Below the pieces are notes generated by a model that saw nothing but the letters and a program-made list of their open reading frames with translations, searched no databases and was not told where the DNA came from. The position numbers and the translations under genes are program-made. DNA of 64,000 nucleotides from Dallia pectoralis (Eukaryota > Chordata > Actinopteri > Esociformes > Umbridae), in contig CM055762.1 of assembly GCA_029465975.1 (NCBI GenBank), positions 930,001 through 994,000 of the forward strand, given 5' to 3'. Shown here piece after piece: positions 23,513-36,000 of the stretch (its first letter is position 1; each line of letters opens with the position of its first letter).

Positions 23513-26075
23513 CCATATATAAATGTTTTGCTTACCTTTTACCTTCACTACTAAACTAAACAGTGCGATGCTAACTGCCACTGAAATTACACATATATTC
23601 GGTTTACAAACTAAAGCCTATATTCAATAACTGATTATGTGCAGCCTAACAAGTATGCAGACCTTTACATTGTTTAGGAATGATTACAATATGAATACAA
23701 ATTTATACTTAATTCAAATACACTTCAGGAATACAATGTTGAAAGATCATAACTGACAAGCATGAGGTAAATAAACTCCCTAGGGTTAAAGTAAAACCTT
23801 CTCTCCAATCGCCCTCTGCTCACAGGCTGCTTATAGCAGTCCAAGAACAGGTGCATGGAATCTCCTAGTGCACTTCTTTGTCTGAGGATATATGGCTTTA
23901 CTCCATTCGTGGAGAAGGAGGGGCCAATGTTTAATAGAAAGTTAATATCAATTTAATGCTTGTCACTGCTCGCCTGCATCATTTGGCATTGCTGGATATT
24001 GCACGGTTTTTGTAATGCAACAGATGTTGCATAAAGTCTTTAGCCTTTACAGGAGAGCCTATACCAAGTCAGTGGGGTGAATATAAGTCCACGGCCTTAT
24101 TGTAGAGCTGAAAGGTTACATTAAAGGTGTTAGGCTTGGACATTTGATGAGTCAATTAAAACATATATATTCTTTGGATTTGCAGGGAAAGTCAACAAAG
24201 AGTTTTTTGTTAGTCACATATTCTTTTTAGAGAGCTTTTGTGTTGGTAATTACACATTTATCTGCAGTAATGTCTCCACTTTTGTATATTGCAGGTATAT
24301 TTTGGATTTTTGGCCAAAGTCCTTTTTCCTCTATGATCAATTAAATGGCTGAATGCAATGATGAAAAGAACATGCCCCCACTTGGGTAATGCAATGGGAC
24401 ACCTCCTCTTGCGTACTAAATACCGGGAGATAAATGACTGGTGTCACCCAGGAGAAAGCGCACCAGTCAGCGCAATCTGTCCATCCGTGCGCCCTGACGC
24501 GCCCACCTCACCAATAACTAATGATAGAATAATAAACAGTTAACCACCTGTCAGACCCTGGACACAATGCGTCCGCCCATACAGAAGCCTTCATGCATGG
24601 GGGACATATTTACTCAGGCCATTCACTTAACGGAGCAGAAAGTGACACAAGACAATGCAGTTGAGTTCATCTATTTAGTCAATTGTTTTGAGATGTGGGG
24701 GCTGTTTTAAGGACCTGGGGCCGGGTCAATGCAAAAGCAGTCTGCCTTGTGTCAGTTCGATGGTGAGACAGAGTGTGTTTGTGTGTGTGTGTGTGGGGGG
24801 GGCACAAAGGATGCTGTAATATTTTAGAGATGTGCTTTTAATGGCTTTTATTCAACTGGCCAGCTGTTTTGGCTCTGTTTGGTAAAAGAAGCCAATACGT
24901 GGCAGGCTTGCAAAGCTAGTAGAAATTAGTCTCGGTGATCAAGGCTTCCTGCAAACCATCTGCTTATACCAGGCACAAAAGGAAGGATTTCCCGAGCAAA
25001 CTAGAGAAATATAGGCTAATAAAAAAGCTTTGAAAGCCTCGTTACTTTAGTCTGACCGTGCATGGTGATGGTGTTGCGGTGGGACTGGGATGTCCCGGTG
25101 CAAAGATTTATTATTATTATTTATTTATTATTTATTTGGGCCCATGCAGAAAGCATCACATATAGCCTATATACATCTGATAATGGGAATAATTATACTG
25201 AGGGCGTTCGTTTTATTTAACCAAGTGTGGACACTTTAAATTCGATTAGGCGACTTCAGAACCACTTCGACTAACATTACTCGAATAAAATAAAAAAAGT
25301 AGGTTAAATGAATTGACTATAAGATTTCTATTTAGATGTCTGAAATAACGCGTTTAATTATAATAGGTAATATAGAAACTTAACTCCGAACTTATTTTTA
25401 CGATATTATTCACATATTTCGTTAACCCCTTTATCCTCTAACTATATTATAATAGTCTAAAATTAGATCCGGTGTCAGAAGGACTTGGCACAATAATCAA
25501 ATAAACTAGTAGGTCAAATGTTTCATTATTTTATTTCGTTAGACAATAATATGAACTAATTAATACGTGTTTAGTTTTTCAGTTACTAAACAAAATAACT
25601 ATGAAATTAATCGCCGAATGAACTTTTTTGTTAGTAAGACTAGGCTACATTAAATTTGTTTAATTAATTTAATTGTTTAATGAGATAAAATAAATATTGA
25701 GTATGTAATATTGGTTGTTTATCTGGTATTTAATGTCCGCCCATATAAATGTGTTTAATTAATTTAACTGTTTAATGAGATAAAAATAAATATTAAATAT
25801 GTAATATTGGTTGTTTAGTATTTAATGTCCGCCCATATAAATGTGTTTAAAATCCAATCACAGATGCACAGTATTTGGTTAAAACAGCAGAACAAACCCC
25901 GTCTATAGAAATACTCCTTTTATTCCCGAAGAGCTTTTTGAAGGCAAATGAGAGCAGGGGATAGGGGGAGAAGGGGAGAGGGGGAGAGGGGCTCCATAGC
26001 AGCTGAAGGTGACAGTTAGTTCATGGTTAACAGGATCAGCAGTATGCGGGTTGGGCCGCACACTTATGCGCTGAA
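23513..26075. other. Intergenic DNA upstream of dbx1, possible regulatory sequence
   Basis: No exon is seen. The region 24340-24760 is non-repetitive with mixed composition and includes TAATGATAGAATAATAAACA and CACCTGTCA (an E-box) near 24518-24553, so it could hold dbx1 enhancers. A TG run sits at 24777-24795. From about 25080 to 25880 the DNA is strongly AT-rich, with an approximately 75-bp duplicated segment (TTAATTTAACTGTTTAATGA-type, about 25660-25755 and 25755-25845). Confidence 0.4.
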
Positions 26076-26265
26076 ATGCGCACGGGGTCTGGGTCTGGCG
26101 CACTGGGTCTGGCCCTGGGTCGGGGTCTGGGTCTTGCGCACTCGGTCTGGGTCTGGCGCACTGGGTCTGGGTCTGGGCCTGGGCCTGTGTCGGGGTCTAG
26201 GCCTGTGTCGGGGTCTGGGCCTGTGTCGGGGCCTGGGCCTGTGTCGGGGTCTGGGTCTGGCGCTC
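26076..26265. repeat. G-rich hexamer repeat (GGGTCT/GGCCTG)
   Basis: Degenerate tandem GGGTCTG, GGCCTGTGTC and GGCGCACT words. Long GGG spacing every six bases on the + strand gives quadruplex potential about 1 kb upstream of the dbx1 start codon. Overlapping ORFs on both strands (Gly-Leu and Asp-Pro repeats) are artefacts. Confidence 0.85.
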
Positions 26266-26949
26266 TGAATGAAGCAAAGCCCGTGATATTTAACACATCT
26301 GTTAAAGCGTCCAGAGAGCAGAAATCCGTTAAATACATTATTCCATGACGAGGTCCAGATTGAGTGTTAACAATTCGACTTAACATGAAGCCAATTCACA
26401 TTTCACGCCATCAGCACATAGGGAGGGCTATTCCTAAAGTAATTCACCTTTGTGCCTCATATTGCGAATTACGAATTAACGTTGCCTACTCGATTTAAAA
26501 TAATCTATATTTCGTATCGTGAAAAATATTTATTAAATATTCATAAACCAGTTAATGCAAAATGCATGCATAATATTTGCATAATATGTGATAATATTAA
26601 TTCATTGCTTTTGTGGTTGCTACTTTTTCCAGTTACTATAAGCAATGTGGAATCAACAGTATTCATATTTGTAGTGGCCTATATGCCTACCATTTTTTTA
26701 AATGTATTAGTATAGGACTTTTGATCTATTAAAACACAGCAGGGGGGGCTGAATAAATGTAACTGCTTCTACTGGCTATAGGCTCCCATTCAGAAGCCCC
26801 ACATTACATTTGAATCTTTTAGGATGGCCTTTTAATTAGCCTGCGTGCGTCTCAGCCAAACCAAACCCGCAGTGGAACGTGGTCAATATGCAAAATTGAT
26901 GACTATGCCTCTTTTGTGGGAGAGACTGTGTTTCTTGCTTATGAAGTCT
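26266..26949. other. Proximal upstream region of dbx1
   Basis: No coding sequence. AT-rich unique DNA with homeodomain-type cores (TTAATTAGC near 26831). It probably contains promoter-proximal regulatory sequence, but no specific element can be proven by reading. Confidence 0.4.
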
Positions 26950-27120
26950 AATCCAATCATAAACTGCACTCTGTAGCCAATCAGAGCTCCCGGGACGGCG
27001 CTTGAAAGGGACCCATGTGGAGACCTCAGTTGAACCTCATTGTGGAGGCTGACAGGTCTGTAAAGGAGCTGTGGGGGCCGTCTGCTATAAAACCCCTCTC
27101 ACCAGAGTAGAGGGGCCAGA
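26950..27120 (+). promoter_or_regulatory. dbx1: dbx1 promoter: two CCAAT boxes and a TATA box
   Basis: CCAAT occurs at 26953-26957 (ATCCAATCAT) and 26977-26981 (AGCCAATCAG), in the orientation and spacing usual for NF-Y sites. A TATAAAA box lies at 27086-27092 inside CTGCTATAAAACCCC, which would place initiation near 27115. The predicted 5' UTR is then about 105 nt, ending at the ATG at 27221. Transcription start is inferred from TATA spacing only. Confidence 0.75.
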
Positions 27121-27220
27121 GGAGTAAAGACAGTCAGACTGGAACCTATAAGAAAAGACACATTCCTCACGGAGTATTTCAACAGATCTGTTCGTGTTGC
27201 GTTATACTACAGACAGGACC

Positions 27221-30200
27221 ATGATGATACCAAACCTCATTGCGCCTCATGCGATGTACCCAGGCCTGTATCGCCCCACCGCCGCCTTACCACTTCACCA
27301 GTCCCTGCAGAATGCGTTTCCGACCCACCCGAGCTTCCTAGTGGAGGACCTGCTGCGGATAAGCAGGCCGGCGGGGTACCACATCAGCCGGACACCCCCC
27401 GTAGCGAGCGTGTCCCCTGCAATAACCAGCAGCACGATGTCATTTAGCAACATGCCACAGGAGCGGATCACCTCTCCAACCATTACGCGCGAACCGCGCT
27501 CACCCAAAACCTCAATGCCGAACAGTAAAGATCCAACATACCTTAAGTTTGGAGTCAGCGCGATTCTTGCCCCATCACCAAAGACCGGTAAGTTGGCCTT
27601 TATCTGGATCGTGATGTTTGGTCTCTATTGATATGTTCTCTGACATGTTCTTTTGATCCAACAGCATCAGCACCCTCCATCCATCACAGTATGCATCCCA
27701 AGGGGTTTTCTCTCCCATACTTCGATGGATCCTTCCATCCCGCCTTCTTCCGGTCTACCTATTTCCCAGGTAAGGAACTTTATACACAGCTTACTCCTAA
27801 AATATATGGTCGTTTTCTAAACTTCTGACGTAATCATATAAACACTTTTATGTTATGTTTTATGTTAAATAAAAATAGTGCGATAAATGTTATGGGTCGA
27901 GATCTGGCATGTGTGCCGTCTGCACTCGGGCACGTGCGCATGCATATAAGTATTACTATTAATACAAATAAATAAATGCTTCTCAATGCATTAGTGGGTG
28001 TGGTGGGTAGTGGGTGTGGTGGGTATAGTGGATGTGGTGGGTAGTGGGTGTGGTGGGTAGTGGATGTGGTGGGTAGTGGGTGTGGTGGGTAATGGGTGTG
28101 GTGGGTAGTGGGTGTGGTGGGTAGTGGGTGTGGTAGGTAGTGGATGTGGTGGGTAGTGGGTGTATCCCATTCGCACTGACTTCTCTGCATGTCCCTGGGC
28201 TCACTGATCGATAACACCGCACTTAGTGACCAACTGCTAATTAACCAATTATCCGGAATCGTCACGGTGTAATTTCGAGGCGGCTGAGGTCGGTCTCGTC
28301 CCCCCCCACCTCCTGCGCACAGGGCACTTTTGGAGACTATTCCACATGGTCCCGCGGTTTTCCCACAGGACAGGGGCACTGGGCCACTGGCTGCCCATAA
28401 TGCTTTCAGCACCATCCCCAGTTTGGTCAGCTCCCACTACAAGCCACCCACACACCCAGAGAGGGACTTCCACCAGGGGGGCAGGAGGCGACCAGTCATG
28501 CACTAATTTCCCCATTAGGAGCCATTCACAGATCACAATATTCCCACTAGACAGCATGGCACCTTATTGGTTCTGACTGTATTAAATGATGGAGGGTTAT
28601 TTGAGATGGCTTTAGGGTCATTTAGATGTACATCTGCAAGCACCACAATGTGCAAATCAAGAGTGGCTTGGAAATAGTTTTTCTCTCAATTAACGACAAT
28701 TAAAACAAATTGTCGTTTCTTTGCTGTATTTTACCATATTCCTGACCTGATAAACCAACACACCCTAAACGTCTATTTCTCTCTTCTTAGTTCTTAAACC
28801 ACAGGACAATCAACAGGCGAAATAAAAAATAATCTCTTAGAAAACTCTATAAAGTCTCTATGTGCTTTCATTCAGACATCCCATAATGGAGCTGGGGTCC
28901 TTTCATGGCTTCATGAATACCTTCACAAAACAGCTCCTACGACTTGAATAGCTTTTCGTGTTCATTTAATGCAACTGATTTCAGGTCAGAAGCAGATCCA
29001 TGCAGGGCCCCTGGCCATCAGTATTCAGGTATGCAGTGGTGTTTAGTTGGAAAGTGTAACTCTCCTTTTGTTCTGATAATATATGGCCTTGGCCGCCTGT
29101 CCAGAGTCTTTTGTGCGTTAGTTCATTACTACACAATTACCGTTCACGGTTTATTAACTCCTCTATCCGCCCCCGGGGGTGTCCTAAAGGATACGCTGCC
29201 TCCTTACCATACTGATGCGGTACCAATGCGCCAATGCGGTACAAGTGCGGTATATGCGGTACTAATGCGGTACCAGTGCGGTACCGGTGCAGTATGCGGT
29301 ACTAATGCGGTACCAATGTGGTGCAGTACCAATGCGGTATATGCGGTACTAATGCGGTACCAATGTGGTGCAGTACCAATGCGGTATATGCGGTACTAAT
29401 GCGGTACCAGTGCGGTACCGGTGCAGTATGCGGTACTAATGCGGTACCAATGCGGTATATGCGGTACCAATGCGGTACCAGCGCGGTAATAATGCGGTAC
29501 CAATGCGGTGCGGTACTAATGGGGTACCAGTGCGGTACCGGTGCAGTATGCGGTACTAATGCGGTACCAATGCGGTATATGCGGTACCAATGCGGTACCA
29601 ATGCGGTAATAATGCGGTACCAATGCGCCTGCTGGGTACCCGCACATGTGCTCATTAGTCACCTCGTGCCATTTCACTCAAAACGGAGACGTTTTAAAGT
29701 TGGGGAACGGCTAAAGATGGTAAAGGCATATTCAAACATAAAAGATGGAGAAGTCTGTACACATAAAAGTAAAAAACCCAGACTAGGAGATCACCTTCCA
29801 GGGTGACCCAGGTTAAAACACGTTTTAAGCCTGTTGCTGTGTTTTCTAGTGTCATGAATACCCAAGTCTTTATTCGTTTCATTAAAGTCTCCCTTCTATT
29901 CAACAGCATCTTCATCGGTCGTGCCCATACCAGGGACCTTCTCATGGCCTCTGGCAAACAGAGGAAAGCCGAGGAAAGGGATGCTCAGAAGAGCCGTGTT
30001 CTCCGATGTGCAGCGCAAAGCTCTGGAGAAGATGTTCCAGAAACAGAAATACATCAGCAAACCAGACAGGAAGAAGCTGGCATCAAAACTTGGGCTCAAA
30101 GACTCACAGGTAAGAAATACACTTACATTTGTAAAGCAACTACCTTTTGTCTCTTTGAAACACATGAATCAAATCGACTTCTATAACACACATTTTACTA

Positions 30201-30553
30201 ACTGGTTTCCATCCTGGTCTCTATAGGTTAAAATCTGGTTCCAGAACCGCAGAATGAAGTGGAGGAACTCGAAAGAGAGGGAGCTCCTTTCCTCAGGAGG
30301 CTGTCGGGAGCAGACCTTGCCCACCAAGACGAACCCACATCCAGACCTCAGTGATGTCGGCAAGAAGTCTTCTGCGGAGGAAGAGGATGAGATGGAAGAG
30401 GGCCCATTTGGTGTTAGAGTCGCGACGGGCCTCTGCCATTCCCCCACTGTGGTGGGCGAACTGTCCAACGGGTCAAACCTCTCATCACCTTCTTTCTCCA
30501 GCAAACACTCAGACTTTTCAGAATCGGAGGGAGAAGAGATAACAGTTTCTTAA
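27221..30553 (+). CDS. dbx1: Developing brain homeobox protein 1 (four coding exons)
   Basis: A homeodomain transcription factor that specifies interneuron progenitors (the p0 domain in spinal cord) in vertebrates; it acts in the nucleus, mainly as a repressor. Exons: 27221-27587, 27665-27769, 29907-30109 and 30227-30553, all with GT-AG borders and consistent phase, giving 333 residues, close to the usual length for DBX1. The start is the first of two adjacent ATGs (MMIPNL). Residues near 21-46 hold the Engrailed-homology-like HPSFLVEDLLRI repressor motif. The segment KFGVSAILAPSP ends exon 1. The homeodomain spans residues about 182-241 and is split by the last intron after LKDSQ; helix 3 reads VKIWFQNRRMKW. 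A Ser/Glu-rich acidic tail ends in SESEGEEITVS. I cannot decide between the a and b teleost paralogues. Confidence 0.96.
27993..28166. repeat. 16-bp tandem repeat in dbx1 intron 2
   Basis: About eleven units of GTGGTGGGTAGTGGGT with GGAT and AATG variants. It lies in the 2.1-kb intron between dbx1 exons 2 and 3. The minus-strand HYPPHPLPTTPTT-type ORFs are artefacts. Confidence 0.93.
28167..29209. other. Unique part of dbx1 intron 2
   Basis: Non-coding intronic DNA between the two tandem arrays. No exon, transposon or structured RNA is recognised. The segment 28180-28570 is GC-rich and keeps frames open on both strands without domain similarity. Confidence 0.5.
29210..29636. repeat. Degenerate ATGCGGTACCA repeat in dbx1 intron 2
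   Basis: About 38 copies of a roughly 11-bp unit (ATGCGGTACYA), arranged in larger blocks: TGCGGTATATGCGGTACTAA and TGCGGTACCGGTGCAGTATG segments recur several times in the same order. GGTACC palindromes recur many times. Its distal end is about 270 bp upstream of the homeobox exon. Confidence 0.9.
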
Positions 30554-31020
30554 TTTATAAAACCTCAAAGATATGTTTATGAGAACTGACCTTATCATCA
30601 CTGACTCACTGACCAGGGTTGCAAGAGGCTGTATCCCCTGATTTAGACCCAACTACTAAGAATACAGTGTTTCCTTCATATACTACCATTTTGCCAAAAC
30701 ACTAGTCAAATCTTTTTACATACTGGATTGTCTTTGAACAATATCTGAAGGGTTTATTTTATAGGATTCACTTCTTATAAATGGTTTGCTGTTTTGCACA
30801 GCTCTTTCAATTGTACAGTATTTTGTACAACTATTTGTATGGACATTTTATGCCAAGAATATTTCGTATTCCTGGACAACTTATAGTTTTTATTGAAAAG
30901 TGTAGACATTTCGTGCATAATTTATACGGATTTTGTTATTTCATTATATTGTGTGTGTATATATGTGTGTAAAATATCACTATGTTTTGTACAAATACCA
31001 AATAAAATGTAAAAATGACT
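30554..31020 (+). terminator. dbx1: dbx1 3' UTR with poly(A) signal
   Basis: AT-rich sequence after the TAA stop. A canonical AATAAA lies at 31001-31006, so the transcript would end near 31020 with a 3' UTR of about 470 nt. No other upstream AATAAA is evident. Confidence 0.7.
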
Positions 31021-31114
31021 CAGTCTATTAAAAAATGTAACTTAACAAAAAAACATTAAACACATACTAAATAAATGCTATTAAAGACATTTGATGAAAA
31101 TATCACATATCATT

Positions 31115-31472
31115 CAATAATAAATAGTCTTTTTTATTGAATCACATATAACTTAAGACTAGTACAGTGATATACATAATCTGTTCTCTGCAAAGGACAT
31201 TGATAACAAATTCCGCAGACCTGCTCTGATGCAAAAACGACTGTACACAAAATACTCATTTTCAAGTACTTAGAAATTGGTTAGAAAAGTCATCAAAATG
31301 TTGCAAGGTAATCAAGTATTTACACTGTTATTTTAAATAGAAAGAATATACATAGTAAAGAAGCCTACACATTCATAGAGTTTTAATCTGAATTTAACAG
31401 CAACTCCACACATTTTCAACATCCAAACTTTTCAAAGCAAGCAGGCTTTCTAGTTCACCAACAGGCTGACAA

Positions 31473-31508
<36 letters not shown>

Positions 31509-33079
31509 GTGTGTGTTATATATATATATAGTTTTTTGTGCTTGCATTTATTATGATAAAAAACCCTCTCCAAATGTACAGACAAATTCACAAAAACAAA
31601 TGGGGTACAAGCTCCTGAAAAATCATTCACAAAATCTGTTCACTTGCTATACATCTCTTGGCAGTGCTGACAACCTTAAAATAACTGACCTTATAAGGCT
31701 TGGCTTCCATTTTGAGATCAAAATGAATGTTGCATAGGATTGATGACACTCAGACATTAAAAGACAATGGAAGTGAGGCTGTAAATAAAAACCTAGAGTT
31801 AAATAATACACTTCCGGTCCAGAGATGCAGGTTAGGTCATTTCTGAAGCTAAGGAACAGCAATTCAACTTAATATAATCATTTCAAATATTTAATTTCTC
31901 TCCTCTCGGTACATTCTCATTTGCACCTTTCAAAATTATCTCAAGTAAAATGACTCTTAACACGAGCAGCATATAAACATTTTCACAAATTTACTCATCA
32001 TGTTGTCACAACAAGAGTTATAATTTCACCTCACATAACTGAAACCGGCTACAGGAATGGCGTAGGAGCAAAGGGCTGCGATTAAAAGACAATGAGGTTG
32101 AGGTATATAGAATAAAATGATTCCTTGATATGAGAACCAAACAAATGTATCCTTTACCATCTCAATGGGTGCCTTTAGTAAGTTAAACCAGAGCAAGTTA
32201 TAGTCAGCATTAAACACTACTAAAAATACACCAAGTCAAGTCTGCCTCCCTATTCAAGCCCTCTAATAGCTCATAATAACCTCTTGATGACATGGGATCA
32301 GACGTTCATACAACAAAAGTTGACTCTGCAATCGAAGTAGAGCCCTGTACGTTCACAACCAGAAAATAAAAGTAGCTAATGCACATTGTCTGATAGAAAA
32401 AAAGTAAGGCATCCTTTTTTGTAGTTCGGTGCAGCACCAAAGTAGAGACTTCCGTCTGGAGTGAAAGCTTGTGCTACGTTAACATGTTTGGGACAAAATG
32501 TAGGGACAAGTCATTTGTGATGTTTGTGTGTGTTTGGCAGGGAGGCATACGATGGCTTTAGGAACCAGTGAATAAGGTCTTTGTGGAGATGAAGCTGAGA
32601 CTTCCAGCATCATGCTTCAAAGGAAAAGGCCTGTAGCTCCATCTGTAGCCCAGCTTGAAGCACTGCAGCCAGATAGGTGCTTGGAGGATCCAGGCCTGCT
32701 AAGGTGATGGGTTTGGCTCAAAGAAGCAGTTTCTCTATTGACGAGGCCATGGAACAGGTGAAGATAAGGTTCCATCCACAGTGTCGTATTCTGATTGATG
32801 CCGGTCGTCTAAATGCGACATGAGGATTTAATGTACGATTGCCGTTGGCTATGATGAAGCAAAAAAGTTTACAGCAGTTTTCCGTTTTTTCTCCCTTTGT
32901 TGTTTTTACGTTGTTTTGGGTTTCCTGCACCCATAAGTTCATGACGTGATCATTTAAGTGGCTTGATTTCTGTGGCATCAGCTTAAAAAACACATTCAAA
33001 AGACATTTTGTATTGACTGAACATAACAGCGTTACCTAAAGGCATTTTTTTGTTTTTTGGAGGGGGTTTGGGGGGTAGA
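31115..33079 (-). other. nav2: nav2 3' UTR
   Basis: From the TGA stop at 33080-33082 the minus strand has no further exon. The reverse complement of TTTATT at 31133-31138 gives AATAAA, which would place the transcript end near 31115 and make a 3' UTR of about 1.96 kb. A (CA)n(TA)n microsatellite lies at about 31472-31533. The position of the true end is inferred from this one signal. Confidence 0.55.
31472..31533. repeat. (CA)n / (TA)n microsatellite
   Basis: CACACACACACACACACA followed by TATATATATATATATA, then GTGTGTGT and TATATATATATA. The CA and GTGTGTGT parts around the TA run form an imperfect inverted repeat. It lies within the predicted nav2 3' UTR. Confidence 0.93.
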
Positions 33080-36000
33080 TCACAATGTAGACTCCAGTGA
33101 CAAGTCCAGAATGTCGTCCTGGTGACTGTTGCTATTGGAGTCGCTGTCATAACTCTGCGGGCTGGAGGAAGTGGCTGCTTCCTTTAACCTCATTAGCATA
33201 TTCATCTGCAACAAAACATGCAGGGGGTCAAAGGTTAGCTTTTCGGTGAATTATTCAGGGTTGTCAAATGGACCAGCAGTGACTGTGTGTGTGCACATGC
33301 ATGTTATCTCACCAGTGGGTCTGCGTCGCTGTCACTCTGCGGCGGTTCCTTTCGAACACCCTCCCTGGGGGCGGAGTAACCGTCAAAGCCCACGTCTTCT
33401 GGGCGGAGCTGCAGCAGCGGAGGCCAATCGGCAGGTGCGGATGTGGCAGACCAGGGGTAGCTATCAATCACCCATCGAGCCGGGTCCTCCCACGCTGCCC
33501 TCCGGCCATAAAGCTAGAGATGGATGGAGATGGAATAGGGGTAAGTAAGACGGTGGATTGGAATAAGTGGAACTATCAACAATACTATACTATACAAAAA
33601 CTATATTAAATGGCATGTCTGTATATTAGCTTTGTCCAACGCAGTTTGAGTGTGTGTGTGTGTGTGTGCTGCGTGTCACTAGCCAACCTGCAGTCCTTCT
33701 CTGATGGCCTCCAGCATGTAGGGGATAACAGAGTAGTTCCAGAGGTCAGTGAACCACACCCTGGAACCAGCCACATCCATGGGACAAGACAGAAACAGGC
33801 GCGGCCCTGGAGAGAAAGAGAATTTAAGTGCTACCGTCTGGATCCCAGACAGTTTGTTTGACCCCAATGGCTAGTTGAGACAGTCCACAATGCATCAACT
33901 ATTGGAACTGTTCAAAAGTACAGAGTTCATGTTAAAAATTATGTCGTCTGAAATGTTTACTGTGTGTCATATTGCCCGATACTGTAGCTAAAGATGCTGA
34001 TACTGTAGTGAATGATGCTAATAATGTAGCTGATGATGCTGATACTGTAGTGAATGAAGCTCATAATGTAGCTGATGATGCTGATACTGTAGTGAATGAT
34101 GCTCATAATGTAGCAGATGATGCTGATACTGTAGTGAATGATGCTCCTATTGTAGCAGATGATGCTGATACTGTAGTGAATGATGCTGATACTGTAGTGA
34201 ATGATGCTGATACTGTAGTGAATGATACTCATAATGTAGCAGATGATGCTGATACTGTAGTGAATGATGCTCATAATGTAGCTGATGATGCTGATACTGT
34301 AGTGAATGATGCTCATAATGTAGCTGATGATGCTGATACTGTAGTGAATGATGCTCATAATGTAGCAGATGATGCTGATACTGTAGTGAATGATGCTCAT
34401 AATGTATCTGATGATGCTGATACTGTAGTGAATGATGCTCATAATGTAGCTGATGATGCTGATACTGTAGTGAATGAAGCTCATAATGTAGCTGATGATG
34501 CTGATACTGTAGTGAATGATGCTCATAATGTAGCTGATGATGCTGATACTGTAGTGAATGATACTCATAATGTAGCAGATGATGCTGATACTGTAGTGAA
34601 TGATGCTCATAATGTAGCTGATGATGCTGATACTGTAGTGAATGATGCTCATAATGTAGCTGATGATGCTGATACTGTAGTGAATGATACTATAATGTAG
34701 CAGATGATGCTGATACTGTAGTGAATGATGCTCATAATGTAGCTGATGATGCTGATACTGTAGTGAATGATGCTCATAATGTAGCTGATGATGCTGATAA
34801 TTTAGTGAATGATGCTCATAATGTAGCTGATGATGCTGATACTGTAGTGAATGATGCTCATAATGTAGCTGATGATGCTGATACTGTAGTGAATGATACT
34901 CATAATGTAGCAGATGATGCTGATACTGTAGTGAATGATGCTCATAATGTAGCTGATGATGCTGATACTGTAGTGAATGATGCTCATAATGTAGCTGATG
35001 ATGCTGATACTGTAGTGAATGATACTCATAATGTAGCAGATGATGCTGATACTGTAGTGAATGATGCTCATAATGTAGCTGATGATGCTGATACTGTAGT
35101 GAATGATGCTCATAATGTAGCTGACGATGCTGATACTGTAGTGAATGATGCTCATAATGTAGCTGATGATGCTGATACTGTAGTGAATGATGCTCATAAT
35201 GTAGCTGATGATGCTGATAATGTAGTGAATGATGCTCATAATGTAGCTGATGATGCTGATACTGTAGTGAATGATGCTCATAATGTAGCTGATGATGCTG
35301 ATACTGTAGTGAATGATGCTCATAATGTAGCTGATGATGCTGATACTGTAGTGAATGAAGCTCATAATGTAGCTGATGATGCTGATACTGTAGTGAATGA
35401 TGCTCATAATGTAGCTGATGATGCTGATACTGTAGTGAATGATACTCATAATGTAGCAGATGATGCTGATACTGTAGTGAATGATGCTCATAATGTAGCT
35501 GATGATGCTGATACTGTAGTGAATGATGCTCATAATGTAGCTGATGATGCTGATACTGTAGTGAATGATACTCATAATGTAGCAGATGATGCTGATACTG
35601 TAGTGAATGATGCTCATAATGTAGCTGATGATGCTGATACTGTAGTGAATGATGCTCATAATGTAGCTGATGATGCTGATAATTTAGTGAATGATGCTCA
35701 TAATGTAGCTGATGATGCTGATACTGTAGTGAATGATGCTCATAATGTAGCTGATGATGCTGATACTGTAGTGAATGATACTCATAATGTAGCAGATGAT
35801 GCTGATACTGTAGTGAATGATGCTCATAATGTAGCTGATGATGCTGATACTGTAGTGAATGATGCTCATAATGTAGCTGATGATGCTGATACTGTAGTGA
35901 ATGATACTCATAATGTAGCAGATGATGCTGATACTGTAGTGAATGATGCTCATAATGTAGCTGATGATGCTGATACTGTAGTGAATGATGCTCATAATGT

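Noticed and set aside
27834..28557. Minus-strand ORFs in dbx1 intron 2
   Set aside because: Part is the 16-bp repeat; the rest is intronic DNA with no similarity I recognise.
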